A stretch of 64,000 nucleotides of DNA from Nocardia africana NBRC 100379. GTDB taxonomy: Bacteria > Actinomycetota > Actinomycetes > Mycobacteriales > Mycobacteriaceae. The DNA is taken from assembly GCF_001612635.1 (NCBI RefSeq), contig NZ_BDAV01000012.1:248001-312000 (forward strand), written 5' to 3'. The position numbers were made by a program, and so were the translations under genes. Positions 36,887-45,426 of this stretch are shown one piece after another (positions within the stretch are counted from its first letter, which is position 1; every line of letters starts with the position of its first letter). The notes below the pieces were generated by a model. The model ran no database searches. It saw only the letters and a list, made by a program, of their open reading frames with translations, and was not told where the DNA came from.

Positions 36887-38557
36887 ATGCGGATTCGTTC
36901 GACGATAACCCGGCTCGCGATCCCCGCGGTCGCGTTCGGATTGCTGCTGTCGGGGTGTTCGGGCTCCACGACCGGGGCGGGGAGTTCCGACCTCGGCACG
37001 ACCAACGACATCAATCCGCACGACGTCGCCGACCTTCGCGACGGCGGAAATCTCCGGTTGTCGATCTCGGAGTTCCCGCCGAACTGGAACACCCTCCAGA
37101 TCGACGGCAACAACTACGACATCACCGCGGTGGAACGGCCGATGCTGCCACAGGCATTCACCATCGATGCCGCCGGCGGCACGCATCTCAACACCGACTA
37201 CTTCACCAACGTCGAGTTGACCGGCACCGATCCGCAAACCGTCACCTACACCATCAACCCGAAGGCGGTGTGGACGGACGGGACGCCGATCACGTGGGAG
37301 GACATCGCCTCTCAAGCCGAGGCGCTGAGCGGTCGCCATCCGGAGTATCTGATCGCCAACAATATGGGTTTCGATCGGGTCGCGAAGGTCGAGCGCGGTG
37401 TCGACGACCGCCAGGCGGTGGTGACATTCAACAAGCATTTCGGTGAATGGCAGGGCCAGTTCTCCGGTAACAGCCTGCTGTACCCGAAGTCGGTGACCTC
37501 GAATCCGGACGCGTTCAACAAGAGTCTCGTCGACGGGATCAAGGTGACGGCCGGACCGTTCGTCGTCCAATCCACCGATCGCACTCAAGGGCGTATCACG
37601 CTGGGGCGCAACCCGAAATGGTGGGGCGCGACGCCGAAACTCGACACCATCAATTTCAGCGTGCTCGATTCGGCGGCGCTGGTGCCCGCTTTGCAGAACA
37701 ACGAACTCGACGCGATCGGAATCGGTAGCCGCGGCGATCTGCTGACGGCTCAGGGCGTTCCGAATGTCTCCATCCGCCGCGCGCCGGCGCTGCAGTGGTC
37801 GCATCTCACATTCAACGGCGCCCCCGGGTCGATTCTGGAGGATCCGAAGGTTCGCGTCGCCGTCTCGAAGGCGATCGATCGGCAGGGTATCGCGAACGCG
37901 ATTCAGAACGGACTCGTCGCCGAACCCAAGCCGCTGAACAATCACATCTACCTGGAGGGGCAGAAGGGCTACCAGAACAACGCCCTGCCCTACGACCCCG
38001 ACGCCGCCGCCCGCGAACTCGATGCCCTCGGCTGGAAATTGCAGGGTGACGTGCGTGTGAAGGACGGTCGCCAACTCGAGATCCGCGATGTGATGTACAA
38101 CGATCCCTCCTGGGTGCAGATGGCGCAGATCATGCAGCAGAATCTCGCCAAGATCGGCGTGAAGCTCACGATCGACACCCGGCCGGGACAGGGCTTGTTC
38201 ACCAATGTGTTCCAGAAGGGTGATTTCGATCTGGCGCAGTTCACCTGGGTCGGTGACCCGTTCCCCTTGGGCAGCATCAGCCAGATCTGGGGCTACGACC
38301 CGAACAACTGGCAGGGCAATTACGGCCATATCGGTTCCCCGGAACTCAATGATCTGATCGAGAAGACCGTCTCCGAGCTGGACCCTGGCAAGGCCATCGA
38401 GCTGGCCAATCAGGTCGACCGCCAGATCTTCGCCGAGGGCCATTCCCTCCCGCTGCTGCAGTCGCCCGGCATCGTCGCGACCCGTTCCAATCTCGCCAAC
38501 TACGGCGCTCGCGGCCTGGCCACCCTCGACTGGACGAAAGTCGGCTACCTGAAGTGA
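36887..38557 (+). CDS. Solute-binding lipoprotein, SBP family 5 (copy 2)
   Basis: Paralogue of the preceding gene, 556 residues, with lipobox LLLSGCSG, the shared LGTTNDINPHDVADLRDGGNLRLSISEFPPNW and the same core (TYTINPKAVWTDGTPITWEDI, AVSKAIDRQGIANAIQNGL, LGRNPKWWGATPKLDT). Differences concentrate around residues 65-100 and in the predicted ligand cleft region, so the two may widen the transporter's substrate range. Start ATG at 36887 follows AAAGGAGAACGAGG. The stop overlaps the start of the next small gene in TGATG. Confidence 0.9.
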   Translation: MRIRSTITRLAIPAVAFGLLLSGCSGSTTGAGSSDLGTTNDINPHDVADLRDGGNLRLSISEFPPNWNTLQIDGNNYDITAVERPMLPQAFTIDAAGGTHLNTDYFTNVELTGTDPQTVTYTINPKAVWTDGTPITWEDIASQAEALSGRHPEYLIANNMGFDRVAKVERGVDDRQAVVTFNKHFGEWQGQFSGNSLLYPKSVTSNPDAFNKSLVDGIKVTAGPFVVQSTDRTQGRITLGRNPKWWGATPKLDTINFSVLDSAALVPALQNNELDAIGIGSRGDLLTAQGVPNVSIRRAPALQWSHLTFNGAPGSILEDPKVRVAVSKAIDRQGIANAIQNGLVAEPKPLNNHIYLEGQKGYQNNALPYDPDAAARELDALGWKLQGDVRVKDGRQLEIRDVMYNDPSWVQMAQIMQQNLAKIGVKLTIDTRPGQGLFTNVFQKGDFDLAQFTWVGDPFPLGSISQIWGYDPNNWQGNYGHIGSPELNDLIEKTVSELDPGKAIELANQVDRQIFAEGHSLPLLQSPGIVATRSNLANYGARGLATLDWTKVGYLK

Positions 38558-39210
38558 TGTCCGGTACCGGCCATCCCCTGGCCTATCCGGTTCTCACCAC
38601 GATCGGCGCCCTGGTGATCTGCATCGCCTGGGCGCCGTTCGCCGATTCGGAGCAGCTCGCCATGTTGGCGGCGGTCGCCTGTGTTGTGCTGCTGTACAGC
38701 GGGTTTCGTCTCGCGGTGGCGTTCGGAGTGGTGCCGTGGCGCACGCTCCCGGCGGGGACGTTCCGGGTGAAACGGGTACGCCAGCAGAACCGGTTGCTGA
38801 GCCGATCGTGGCTCGAGCTGACCTCCGGGGGCCGGACTCGCTGGCTGCCGGTCTATTTCGATCCGCCACTCGTCGGCCTGACGGAATCCGAGGCCACCTG
38901 CGACGCCACCGCGGTCGTACACGGCCGGCGTCTGTTCGCATCCGGCGCGGTCCGCGACTCCGAACCGCAAGGCCGCCTGATCGACAACCCGACCCGCCCC
39001 GACCCCGACGGCCCGTCCCACGCCGCCGCATCCACCCGCCTCGGCCGCCGCCTCCTCCTCGACGCCCAGTTCGCCGTCGTCGCCCCCTTCGCCGGCCTGT
39101 TCTGGATCTACGTCGCCGGCGGCGGCGTCCCCGCCTTCGCCGGGGCGACCGTGGTGGCGGCCGCCACCGCCACCTGGTTCGCCGCCATCCGGGGCTCGGA
39201 TCCGAGCTGA
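38557..39210 (+). CDS. Small membrane protein of unknown function
   Basis: Protein of 217 residues with two N-terminal hydrophobic helices (about 10-32 and 38-60), a central soluble stretch (FRVKRVRQQNRLLSRSWLEL ... RWLPVYFDPPLVGL) and two more helices near the C-terminus. I do not recognise the family. Its ATG shares one base with the preceding stop (TGATG), so it is translationally coupled to the binding-protein genes and may belong to the transport operon. Confidence 0.7.
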   Translation: MSGTGHPLAYPVLTTIGALVICIAWAPFADSEQLAMLAAVACVVLLYSGFRLAVAFGVVPWRTLPAGTFRVKRVRQQNRLLSRSWLELTSGGRTRWLPVYFDPPLVGLTESEATCDATAVVHGRRLFASGAVRDSEPQGRLIDNPTRPDPDGPSHAAASTRLGRRLLLDAQFAVVAPFAGLFWIYVAGGGVPAFAGATVVAAATATWFAAIRGSDPS

Positions 39211-39316
39211 GGGGTCGCATCGGTCCGAGAAGCATTATCTCGCAGTGAGAAGAAGGCTGTACTCCTCGTAGCCTCCGACGATCGACTCACGGTCCTCCGC
39301 AGGCTGCGGCGCCGAT

Positions 39317-40072
39317 TCACCTTTGTGCGCGTTTGGCTTTCGCGGCTGCGCGGCGTTCCATCTCCTCGCGTTCCAGGACCTTCGCCTGCTCCAATGTCGG
39401 TGCGGTGCCACCCAATCGGGCCGGGACCCAGCGGGCGCCCGCGGGCATGTCGTAGTCGCGTTGTGCCGCGTCGAGCAGTTTCTCCATGCTGGAACGCAGG
39501 GTGGCGGTCAGGGCGTCGGCGGGTTCGGTAGGGGGTATGGGTTCGCCTACCTGGATGTTGATCCGGAAGTTGTGGCGGCCCAGTTGTTTCGGGATGTCTT
39601 TGGTCCAGACGCGTTGGGCGCCCCAGATCGTCATGGGAACGATGGGGACGGCGGCTTCGATCGCCATGCGGGCGGCGCCGGATTTGAATTCCTTCAGTTC
39701 GAAGCTGCGGCTGATGGTGGCTTCGGGGTAGACGACGACGATTTCGCCGTCGCGCAGGGCGGTGACGGCGCGGGCGTAGGACTCGGCGCCGGCGGTGCGG
39801 TCCACGCCGATCGCCTTGCAGTGCTTCATGAGCCAGCCGACGATGCCGTGTTCGAGTTCGGCCTTCATCATGTAGCGGACGTTGCGGCCGGATTCGCGCC
39901 CGACCAGGCCGACCTCCATGAAGTCCAGGTAGGCCGTGTGATTCACGGCCAGGACCGCACCGCCGGTGCGCGGGATGTTCTCCCCGCCGACGATGTCGAT
40001 CTTCAGGCCCTGTGCCCAGAAGATGGCGCGGACCAATCCGGTGAGGACGTCGAACACGGGCTCTCGCGTCAT
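39317..40072 (-). CDS. PlsC-type acyltransferase (copy 1)
   Basis: 1-acylglycerol-phosphate acyltransferase-like protein of 251 residues. The PlsC motifs are VNHTAYLDF (NHTxxxD, catalytic His/Asp) and YPEATISRSFELKEFKSGAARMA, with IVPMTIWGAQRVW after them. ATG at 40072 with AGGAG upstream; the frame stays open farther, but that part is antisense-like to the next gene. It is a tandem paralogue of 40110-40898. In M. tuberculosis this position is occupied by three acyltransferases (Rv3814c-Rv3816c, recalled). The acyl acceptor is unknown. Confidence 0.88.
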   Translation of the reverse strand: MTREPVFDVLTGLVRAIFWAQGLKIDIVGGENIPRTGGAVLAVNHTAYLDFMEVGLVGRESGRNVRYMMKAELEHGIVGWLMKHCKAIGVDRTAGAESYARAVTALRDGEIVVVYPEATISRSFELKEFKSGAARMAIEAAVPIVPMTIWGAQRVWTKDIPKQLGRHNFRINIQVGEPIPPTEPADALTATLRSSMEKLLDAAQRDYDMPAGARWVPARLGGTAPTLEQAKVLEREEMERRAAAKAKRAQR

Positions 40073-40109
40073 CGGTGAAACTCCTGGTACAACCGGGCCG
40101 ATCCTGCCG

Positions 40110-40898
40110 TCAGGAGTCGGCATCTCCCGCTTCGGCGGCGCGACGTGCCGCACGCTTCTCCGCTTTCGCCTTCGCCTCGGCCGCGTCCATCGCGTCGGCT
40201 TCCTCCAGCGTCGGTGCGCCGCCGCCCAATCGGGCCGGGACCCAGTACGCGCCGGGCTCGTGCGTGTAGTCCTTCTGCAGGTCGAGCAGCATGTCCCGCA
40301 TGGTCGAGCGCACGGTCTCGGTGAGTTCGGCGACGGCCTTCTCGTCCGCCTCGGCGGGCGGGAGGATGGGTTCGCCGACGGCGATCGAGATGGGAGTGTT
40401 GGTGCGGCCCAGGCGTTTCGGGTGTCCCTTGGTCCACACGCGTTGCGCACCCCAGATCGTCATCGGAATGATCGGGACGCCGGCCTCGATGGCCATCCGC
40501 GCGGCACCCGATTTGAATTCCTTGATCTCGAAGCTGCGGCTGATGGTCGCCTCGGGATAGACCCCGACCAGCTCGCCGCGGCGCAGATAGTCCACGGCCG
40601 CCTTGTAGGAGTCCGCGCCGGCCCCGCGGTCGACCGGGATGTGCCGCAGCACGCGCATGATCGGCCCGGAGATCGCGTTGTCGAAGACTTCCTTCTTCGC
40701 CATGAACCGGATATAGCGCTTCGGCGTCCGCGCGGGCAGGCCCGCGTAGGTGAAGTCCATATAGCCGGTGTGGTTGATCGCGATGACCGCGCCGCCCTGC
40801 GCGGGGATGTTCTCTGCCCCCGTGACGTCGAATTTCAGTCCCTGTACGAAGAAGACGGTCCGGGCCAGGCCGATGATCGTCCGGTATACGGGTTCCAC
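40110..40898 (-). CDS. PlsC-type acyltransferase (copy 2)
   Basis: Acyltransferase of 262 residues, with the same motifs INHTGYMDF and YPEATISRSFEIKEFKSGAARMA and the shared IIPMTIWGAQRVWTKG. It differs from copy 1 mainly in the segment after the first motif (PARTPKRYIRFMAKKEVFDN) and in a charged Ala/Lys/Arg-rich C-terminus. The GTG start at 40898 is taken because the protein then begins MEPVYRTIIGLARTVFFVQG, colinear with copy 1; upstream codons are not family-like. It lies 37 bp upstream of copy 1 on the same strand, so the two form an operon. Confidence 0.87.
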   Translation of the reverse strand: MEPVYRTIIGLARTVFFVQGLKFDVTGAENIPAQGGAVIAINHTGYMDFTYAGLPARTPKRYIRFMAKKEVFDNAISGPIMRVLRHIPVDRGAGADSYKAAVDYLRRGELVGVYPEATISRSFEIKEFKSGAARMAIEAGVPIIPMTIWGAQRVWTKGHPKRLGRTNTPISIAVGEPILPPAEADEKAVAELTETVRSTMRDMLLDLQKDYTHEPGAYWVPARLGGGAPTLEEADAMDAAEAKAKAEKRAARRAAEAGDADS

Positions 40899-41025
40899 AA
40901 TTCCGCTAGCGTAGTCGCTGTCACATTTTCGCGACCGACCGCGGCACAGGAAACGAGGTTCAGCGCAGTGGAAAGCCCCAGTCCAGCATCGCGTGCAGGC
41001 GGCCGCACACCACGAGAGGGTAGGC

Positions 41026-41937
41026 GTGGCGCTGCAGACCGGCCGGGCAGCGCGGCGCGGCAGGCGACTCTCGGCGGCGCGGGCAGGCGGTCTGGCGATC
41101 GTCGTCGCGGGCATCCTCGCCGGATGTGATTCGCAGGTCGGCATCGAGGGCACCGACTATCACAAGGACGAGAAGTCCTCCGCGGCAACACGTTCCGCCG
41201 CACCGTCGACATCGCGGATCGCCGCTCCCGCTCCGGCAGCACCCGAGTCCGCCGTCGCGGTGGCCCTCGTGACGGCCGATCCGCAGGCCACCGAGGCCAT
41301 GACGCGGTGGGTGACCGATCTGCGGCGGCTCACTCCCGCGGACATGGAAGCCAAGTGCTGGACGATGGCTCCCCGCAACGTCGAGACGATGTATGCCGAC
41401 AAGCCGGCGATCGAGTCGGCGCTGGCACAGCCCGGCAGCGACAACGGCACCGCCCTGGTGTGGAAGTCGGCGAGCGGAGCCGCCGACGCGGTGACCGTCG
41501 TCGCCGAGCGAGCGGATATCGCCACCGGATATGCCTGCCCGCGGGTCTACCCCGCCGGCGCCGAGATCGGTTTCGGCACCGGTAGCGAGGCCCAGACCGC
41601 CGACGCCCGCCACGTCGTCCGGCGCTACCTGTCACGCCAGACCGGACATCCGATCGACGCGGCGGACCAGGAAAGCTCGCATCCGCTGCTGTGCACCGCC
41701 GACACCGCCTGGGATCCGAACGGCACCGGACGCACCTCGCGCCCCCCGCTGGCCACGAATGCGGCCAAACTCACGGCTGCGACCGCCTTCGCCGATCAAT
41801 CGCTCAGCTCCACCGCCCTGAACAGCACCTACCTGTCCATCTCCGCAACGGTCACGGCCGGCGGCAGCCAGCAGGAACGGACATACACCGTCAAAGCGAC
41901 AGACAATGGATATTGCATCGGCGACGTTTCGGCGTGA
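41026..41937 (+). CDS. Secreted lipoprotein of unknown function
   Basis: Lipoprotein of 303 residues: basic start (RAARRGRRLSAARAGG), hydrophobic core LAIVVAGI and lipobox LAGCDS, a Ser/Ala/Pro-rich linker and a mature domain with four Cys (KCWTM, YACPRV, LLCTAD, YCIGD) that may form two disulfides. I recognise no family. GTG at 41026 has GAGAGGGTAGG upstream; an in-frame GTG at 40993 gives a longer n-region. It is divergent from the acyltransferase pair, sharing a 127-bp promoter region. Confidence 0.78.
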   Translation: MALQTGRAARRGRRLSAARAGGLAIVVAGILAGCDSQVGIEGTDYHKDEKSSAATRSAAPSTSRIAAPAPAAPESAVAVALVTADPQATEAMTRWVTDLRRLTPADMEAKCWTMAPRNVETMYADKPAIESALAQPGSDNGTALVWKSASGAADAVTVVAERADIATGYACPRVYPAGAEIGFGTGSEAQTADARHVVRRYLSRQTGHPIDAADQESSHPLLCTADTAWDPNGTGRTSRPPLATNAAKLTAATAFADQSLSSTALNSTYLSISATVTAGGSQQERTYTVKATDNGYCIGDVSA

Positions 41938-42023
41938 TGTGCGGAGGCGGGCGGGCATCGTTGCGATAGCTCAGGAGTAACCGCCCCCGGATGACAGCGG
42001 GCGCCACGACGACCCGCCCGCAC

Positions 42024-42650
42024 TCAGACCAGTTCGGGGACGCGCAGATGCGCGAGGGCGACCTCGAAATCGCCGACTTCGAGGACGTCGACACCGGCTC
42101 GACGGGTTCCTACGCGACGCAGGGTGGCGAGTTGTTCGCGGTTGTTTTCGACCGCGTCGGCGCTCTCGAAGGTCTCACAGGCGACTCCGCGGCCGTTCGC
42201 CCGATCGACCAGCAGGCTCGTGCTGCAGAACCCCGGCATCTGTTCCAGCTGCGACGCCACCATGGACTTGTAGGTCTCGATCGCCGTCCCGAACCGGCTC
42301 GTATCGTCGGACTTGGCCCACGTGAGCTGGGCACATGCGCCTTCGGGGAGGCGATGGTCACGGTGCATGACCGCGACCTCCCACTGCTCGACCCGCGCCG
42401 AATCGGCACCGAGCATCCGGACGGCACCATCGCGCAGCGAGCGCACCCGATCGGCGCTCTCGCGCATCATGTCCTCGGACTCCCACGACGTCGTCGCGAT
42501 GCAGCGACCGGACCGGCGGTCGACCAGCAACGACATCCCGACACAGCCGGGCATGTTCTCCAGGGCCGGCATCACCTCGTCGCGCATATGCGCGATGCCG
42601 GCGTCTAGGGCGGAGGGCTTCGCTTGAATAGTCGTAGAACGTGCGTACAC
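42024..42650 (-). CDS. Two-repeat dimeric alpha/beta-barrel (ABM-like) protein
   Basis: Protein of 208 residues made of two homologous halves, visible as MPALENMPGCVGMSLLVDRRSG and VASQLEQMPGFCSTSLLVDRANG, each followed by a T(S/F)(W/E)ES acidic turn. This is the pattern of antibiotic-biosynthesis-monooxygenase-like ferredoxin folds, here fused so that one chain could form a whole barrel. Enzyme activity is not predictable. GTG at 42650 follows GAGGAAG; the frame opens at 42701. Confidence 0.7.
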   Translation of the reverse strand: MYARSTTIQAKPSALDAGIAHMRDEVMPALENMPGCVGMSLLVDRRSGRCIATTSWESEDMMRESADRVRSLRDGAVRMLGADSARVEQWEVAVMHRDHRLPEGACAQLTWAKSDDTSRFGTAIETYKSMVASQLEQMPGFCSTSLLVDRANGRGVACETFESADAVENNREQLATLRRVGTRRAGVDVLEVGDFEVALAHLRVPELV

Positions 42651-42845
42651 GGTCCACTTCCTCTGTACTCGGGGCAGCGCCCCGGTGGCGCCACCGTGCA
42701 CCTCTACACTGCGCCGGTCCTACGGCGGAGGCAATAGCTCCGAAATAACCGATATCGAGCCCGCCGAAAGCGCCCCTCAGGCTGTGGGAGCCCGTTCAAC
42801 CGCTACCCTGGGTGGCTGGTAGCCGGGTTCAGGAGGGACTTCTTC

Positions 42846-44402
42846 GTGCAGATCACCAGCGTCGGACATGCCGGATTCCACATCCGCACCGCAGCCGGGA
42901 CGATCCTCTGTGATCCGTGGGTGAACCCGGCCTATTTCGCGTCGTGGGTCCCGTTCCCGGACAACACCGGGCTGGACTGGGACGAGCTTGGAAACTGCGA
43001 TTTCCTCTACGTCTCGCATTTGCATCGCGACCACTTCGACGCGAAGAACCTGCTCGACCATGTGAACAAGGACGCCACCGTCCTGCTGCCGGACTATCCG
43101 GTGCCGGATCTGCAACGCGAACTCGAGAAGCTGGGTTTCCACACCTTCTTCGAGACCAAGGACTCGGTCAAGCACACGATCACCGGCCGGGACGGGCACG
43201 AGCTCGACATCATGATCATCGCGCTGCGGGCGCCGGCCGACGGGCCGATCGGTGATTCGGGTCTGGTCGTCTCCGATCGCGAGACCGTGTGTTTCAACAT
43301 GAACGACGCGCGGCCGGTGGATATGGACGTCCTGCGCGAGCAGTTCGGACATATCGACATCCACCTGCTGCAGTATTCGGGCGCCATCTGGTACCCGATG
43401 GTCTACGACATCCCGAGCAAGACCAAGGCGAACTTCGGCAAGCAGAAGCGTCAGCGCGGAATGGACCGCGCGCGTAGCTATATCGAGCAGGTCGGCGCCA
43501 CCTGGGTGGTGCCCTCGGCCGGGCCGCCGGTGTTCCTCGACGACGAGCTGCGCTACCTCAACGACGACGGCGAGAACCGCTACTCCGCCGACAACGGCAA
43601 TATCTTCCCGGATCAGATGGTGTTCCTGGAGCAGATGCGCATCCACGGCAATTCCGGTGGCGTGCTGATGATTCCGGGTTCGGTCGCGGATGTGCGAGGG
43701 AAGGAACTGGATCTGACCCATCCGTTCGATCCGGCCGAGATCTACGACGACAAGGCCGGCTACATCGAGCGGATGGCACAGCGCATGGCGCCGGTGCTGG
43801 AACGCGAGAAGGCTTCCTGGGCAACCGAGGACGGCACGCCGCTGCTGCCCCAGCTCAAGGAACTGTTCGAACCGATCATGGCGCAGAGCGATCTGATCTG
43901 CGACGGTATCGGCTATCCGGTCGGCCTGGTGATGGGCGAGGAAACCGTGGTCCTCGACTTCCCGAAGCGGCTGGTGCGCGGGCCGATCGAGGGAGAGGGC
44001 AAGTACCGCTACGGGTTCCGCATCGCGCCGCAACTGGTCCGCACCGTGCTGCGCGACAACGAGCCGGACTGGGTGAACACCATCTTCCTGTCCACGCGCT
44101 TCCAGGCGTGGCGGATCGGCGGCTACAACGAATTCCTCTACACCTTCTTCAAATGCCTCACCGACGAGCGCATCGCCTATGCCGATGGCTGGTTCGCCGA
44201 GGCACACGACGATTCGGCCTCCACCGAGCTCGCCGGGTGGGAGGTGCAGCGCCGCTGCCCGCACCTCAAGGCGGATCTGTCGAAATTCGGTGTGGTGGAA
44301 GGCAATACGCTCACCTGCAATCTGCACGGCTGGCAGTGGGATCTGGAGACCGGGCGCTGCAAGACGTCCAAGGGGCATGAACTTCGTTCGCGCAAGCTGT
44401 GA
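42846..44402 (+). CDS. Metallo-beta-lactamase-fold / Rieske [2Fe-2S] fusion protein (Rv3818-like)
   Basis: Protein of 518 residues joining two metal domains. The N-terminal domain has the metallo-beta-lactamase signature SHLHRDHFD (H58, H60, D62, H63) with GHAGFHI before it. The C-terminal domain has a Rieske cluster motif: CPH at 471-473 and CNLH at 491-494, i.e. CxH-17-CxxH. The middle has no hallmark I know. Vertebrate CMP-Neu5Ac hydroxylase has the two domains in the opposite order. From memory the homologue in M. tuberculosis is Rv3818, uncharacterised. GTG start at 42846 with AGGAGGG upstream. Confidence 0.85.
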   Translation: MQITSVGHAGFHIRTAAGTILCDPWVNPAYFASWVPFPDNTGLDWDELGNCDFLYVSHLHRDHFDAKNLLDHVNKDATVLLPDYPVPDLQRELEKLGFHTFFETKDSVKHTITGRDGHELDIMIIALRAPADGPIGDSGLVVSDRETVCFNMNDARPVDMDVLREQFGHIDIHLLQYSGAIWYPMVYDIPSKTKANFGKQKRQRGMDRARSYIEQVGATWVVPSAGPPVFLDDELRYLNDDGENRYSADNGNIFPDQMVFLEQMRIHGNSGGVLMIPGSVADVRGKELDLTHPFDPAEIYDDKAGYIERMAQRMAPVLEREKASWATEDGTPLLPQLKELFEPIMAQSDLICDGIGYPVGLVMGEETVVLDFPKRLVRGPIEGEGKYRYGFRIAPQLVRTVLRDNEPDWVNTIFLSTRFQAWRIGGYNEFLYTFFKCLTDERIAYADGWFAEAHDDSASTELAGWEVQRRCPHLKADLSKFGVVEGNTLTCNLHGWQWDLETGRCKTSKGHELRSRKL

Positions 44403-44410
44403 ACGAGGGC

Positions 44411-44481
44411 GAACTATTCGTGCAAACTCGCGACGACGAGCGGATTTCCGCGCGGACGGCCCAGGTTTGCACGAATAGTTC
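44411..44481. repeat. Inverted-repeat element, copy 2
   Basis: A 17-bp perfect inverted repeat (GAACTATTCGTGCAAAC at 44411-44427, reverse complement at 44465-44481) around a 37-nt centre that itself contains a small GCGG-ATTT-CCGC hairpin. It lies 9 bp after the Rieske protein stop and 8 bp before the convergent SDR stop. Core arms match the element at 30214-30271. Confidence 0.85.
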
Positions 44482-44488
44482 ACCGCTC

Positions 44489-45310
44489 TCAGCCGGGCGC
44501 CGAGCGGCTGAGCGACTCCCATGCTCGATACCCTTCGGAACGCGCCGCATACAGGTCGGCGACCTGATCGAAGGATGTGCCGCCCACGATCAGGCGACGC
44601 GGCGGATCCTCCAGTTCGACCAGTTTCATGATCACCGGCGCGGCCGAACTCGGCGCCGGGCCGGATTCGTCGCCCCACATCCGCGCGAGTTCTTCGCGCA
44701 GTGGTTCGTAGTGCGACAGGGCCTCGGTCGCGGTCGTCCCGGCGGTGAACAGGTCGGTGTCGTAGCCGCCCATCTCCAGGTTGGTGACCTTGATTCCGAA
44801 GGGTTCCACCTCCATCGCCAGCGCTTCGGTCAGCGAGGCCAGCACCGCCTTCCCGGCGCCGTAGTAGCCGACCGCGGCCATACCGCCCGCCGTGCCCATC
44901 GAGGTGACCTGGAGGATGCGGCCGTGCCCCTGCGCGCGCAGATGCGGCAGCACGGCCTGGACGACCCACACCGCGCCGAAGAAGTTCACATCCAGATGAG
45001 CGCGGATCTGGTCCTCGGTCGCCTCCTCGACCATGCCGTAGAGCATGACGCCCGCGTTGTTCACCACGATGTCGAGCTCGCCGACCAGCGCAACCGCCTG
45101 TTCGATTGCCTCGCATACGGCCCGGCGATCCGAGACGTCCACGCCGAGCGGAATCAGCCGATCCGTTTGTGCCGCAGCCAGTTCCCGTAACGGATCGATG
45201 TCGCGGGCGGCCGCGACAACTCGATCACCGGCACGCAAGGCGGCTTCGGTGAACGCCCGCCCCAGCCCACGGGAAGCACCGGTGATGAACCAGGTCTTAC
45301 CGATGGTCAT
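44489..45310 (-). CDS. Short-chain dehydrogenase/reductase
   Basis: Classical SDR of 273 residues: cofactor motif TGASRGLGRAF, NNAG in DIVVNNAGVMLYG, catalytic Ser in QVTSMGTAGG and YYGAGK as the YxxxK motif. R residues after the glycine motif (AAARDIDPL) suggest NADP. ATG at 45310 is preferred; GAGAGGA gives normal spacing to it but not to the ATG 9 bp upstream. It is divergent from a TetR gene and probably its target; the substrate is unknown. Confidence 0.88.
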   Translation of the reverse strand: MTIGKTWFITGASRGLGRAFTEAALRAGDRVVAAARDIDPLRELAAAQTDRLIPLGVDVSDRRAVCEAIEQAVALVGELDIVVNNAGVMLYGMVEEATEDQIRAHLDVNFFGAVWVVQAVLPHLRAQGHGRILQVTSMGTAGGMAAVGYYGAGKAVLASLTEALAMEVEPFGIKVTNLEMGGYDTDLFTAGTTATEALSHYEPLREELARMWGDESGPAPSSAAPVIMKLVELEDPPRRLIVGGTSFDQVADLYAARSEGYRAWESLSRSAPG

Positions 45311-45330
45311 AGTCCACATCCTCTCACCAT

Positions 45331-45403
45331 GAGACGGTCCGTCTCGTCTCGAGAGAGTGTGGGCGACGGGCGTCGCCTTGTCAACACGAACCGTCTCGTC
45401 TCG
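45331..45403. promoter_or_regulatory. TetR operator region
   Basis: The palindrome GAGACGGTCCGTCTC (45331-45345, 7-bp arms around one base) lies near the SDR start. A 13-bp direct repeat CCGTCTCGTCTCG occurs at 45339-45351 and again at 45391-45403, 52 bp apart, so each divergent promoter carries one. A further hairpin GGCGAC-GGGC-GTCGCC lies between them at 45362-45377. Confidence 0.65.
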
Positions 45404-45426
45404 CAAGAACTGCTAGGGTCGACCGC

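Noticed and set aside
36752..38443. Minus-strand open frame of 563 codons
   Set aside because: Antisense of the second binding lipoprotein; it mirrors a similar shadow behind the first copy, as expected for paralogues.
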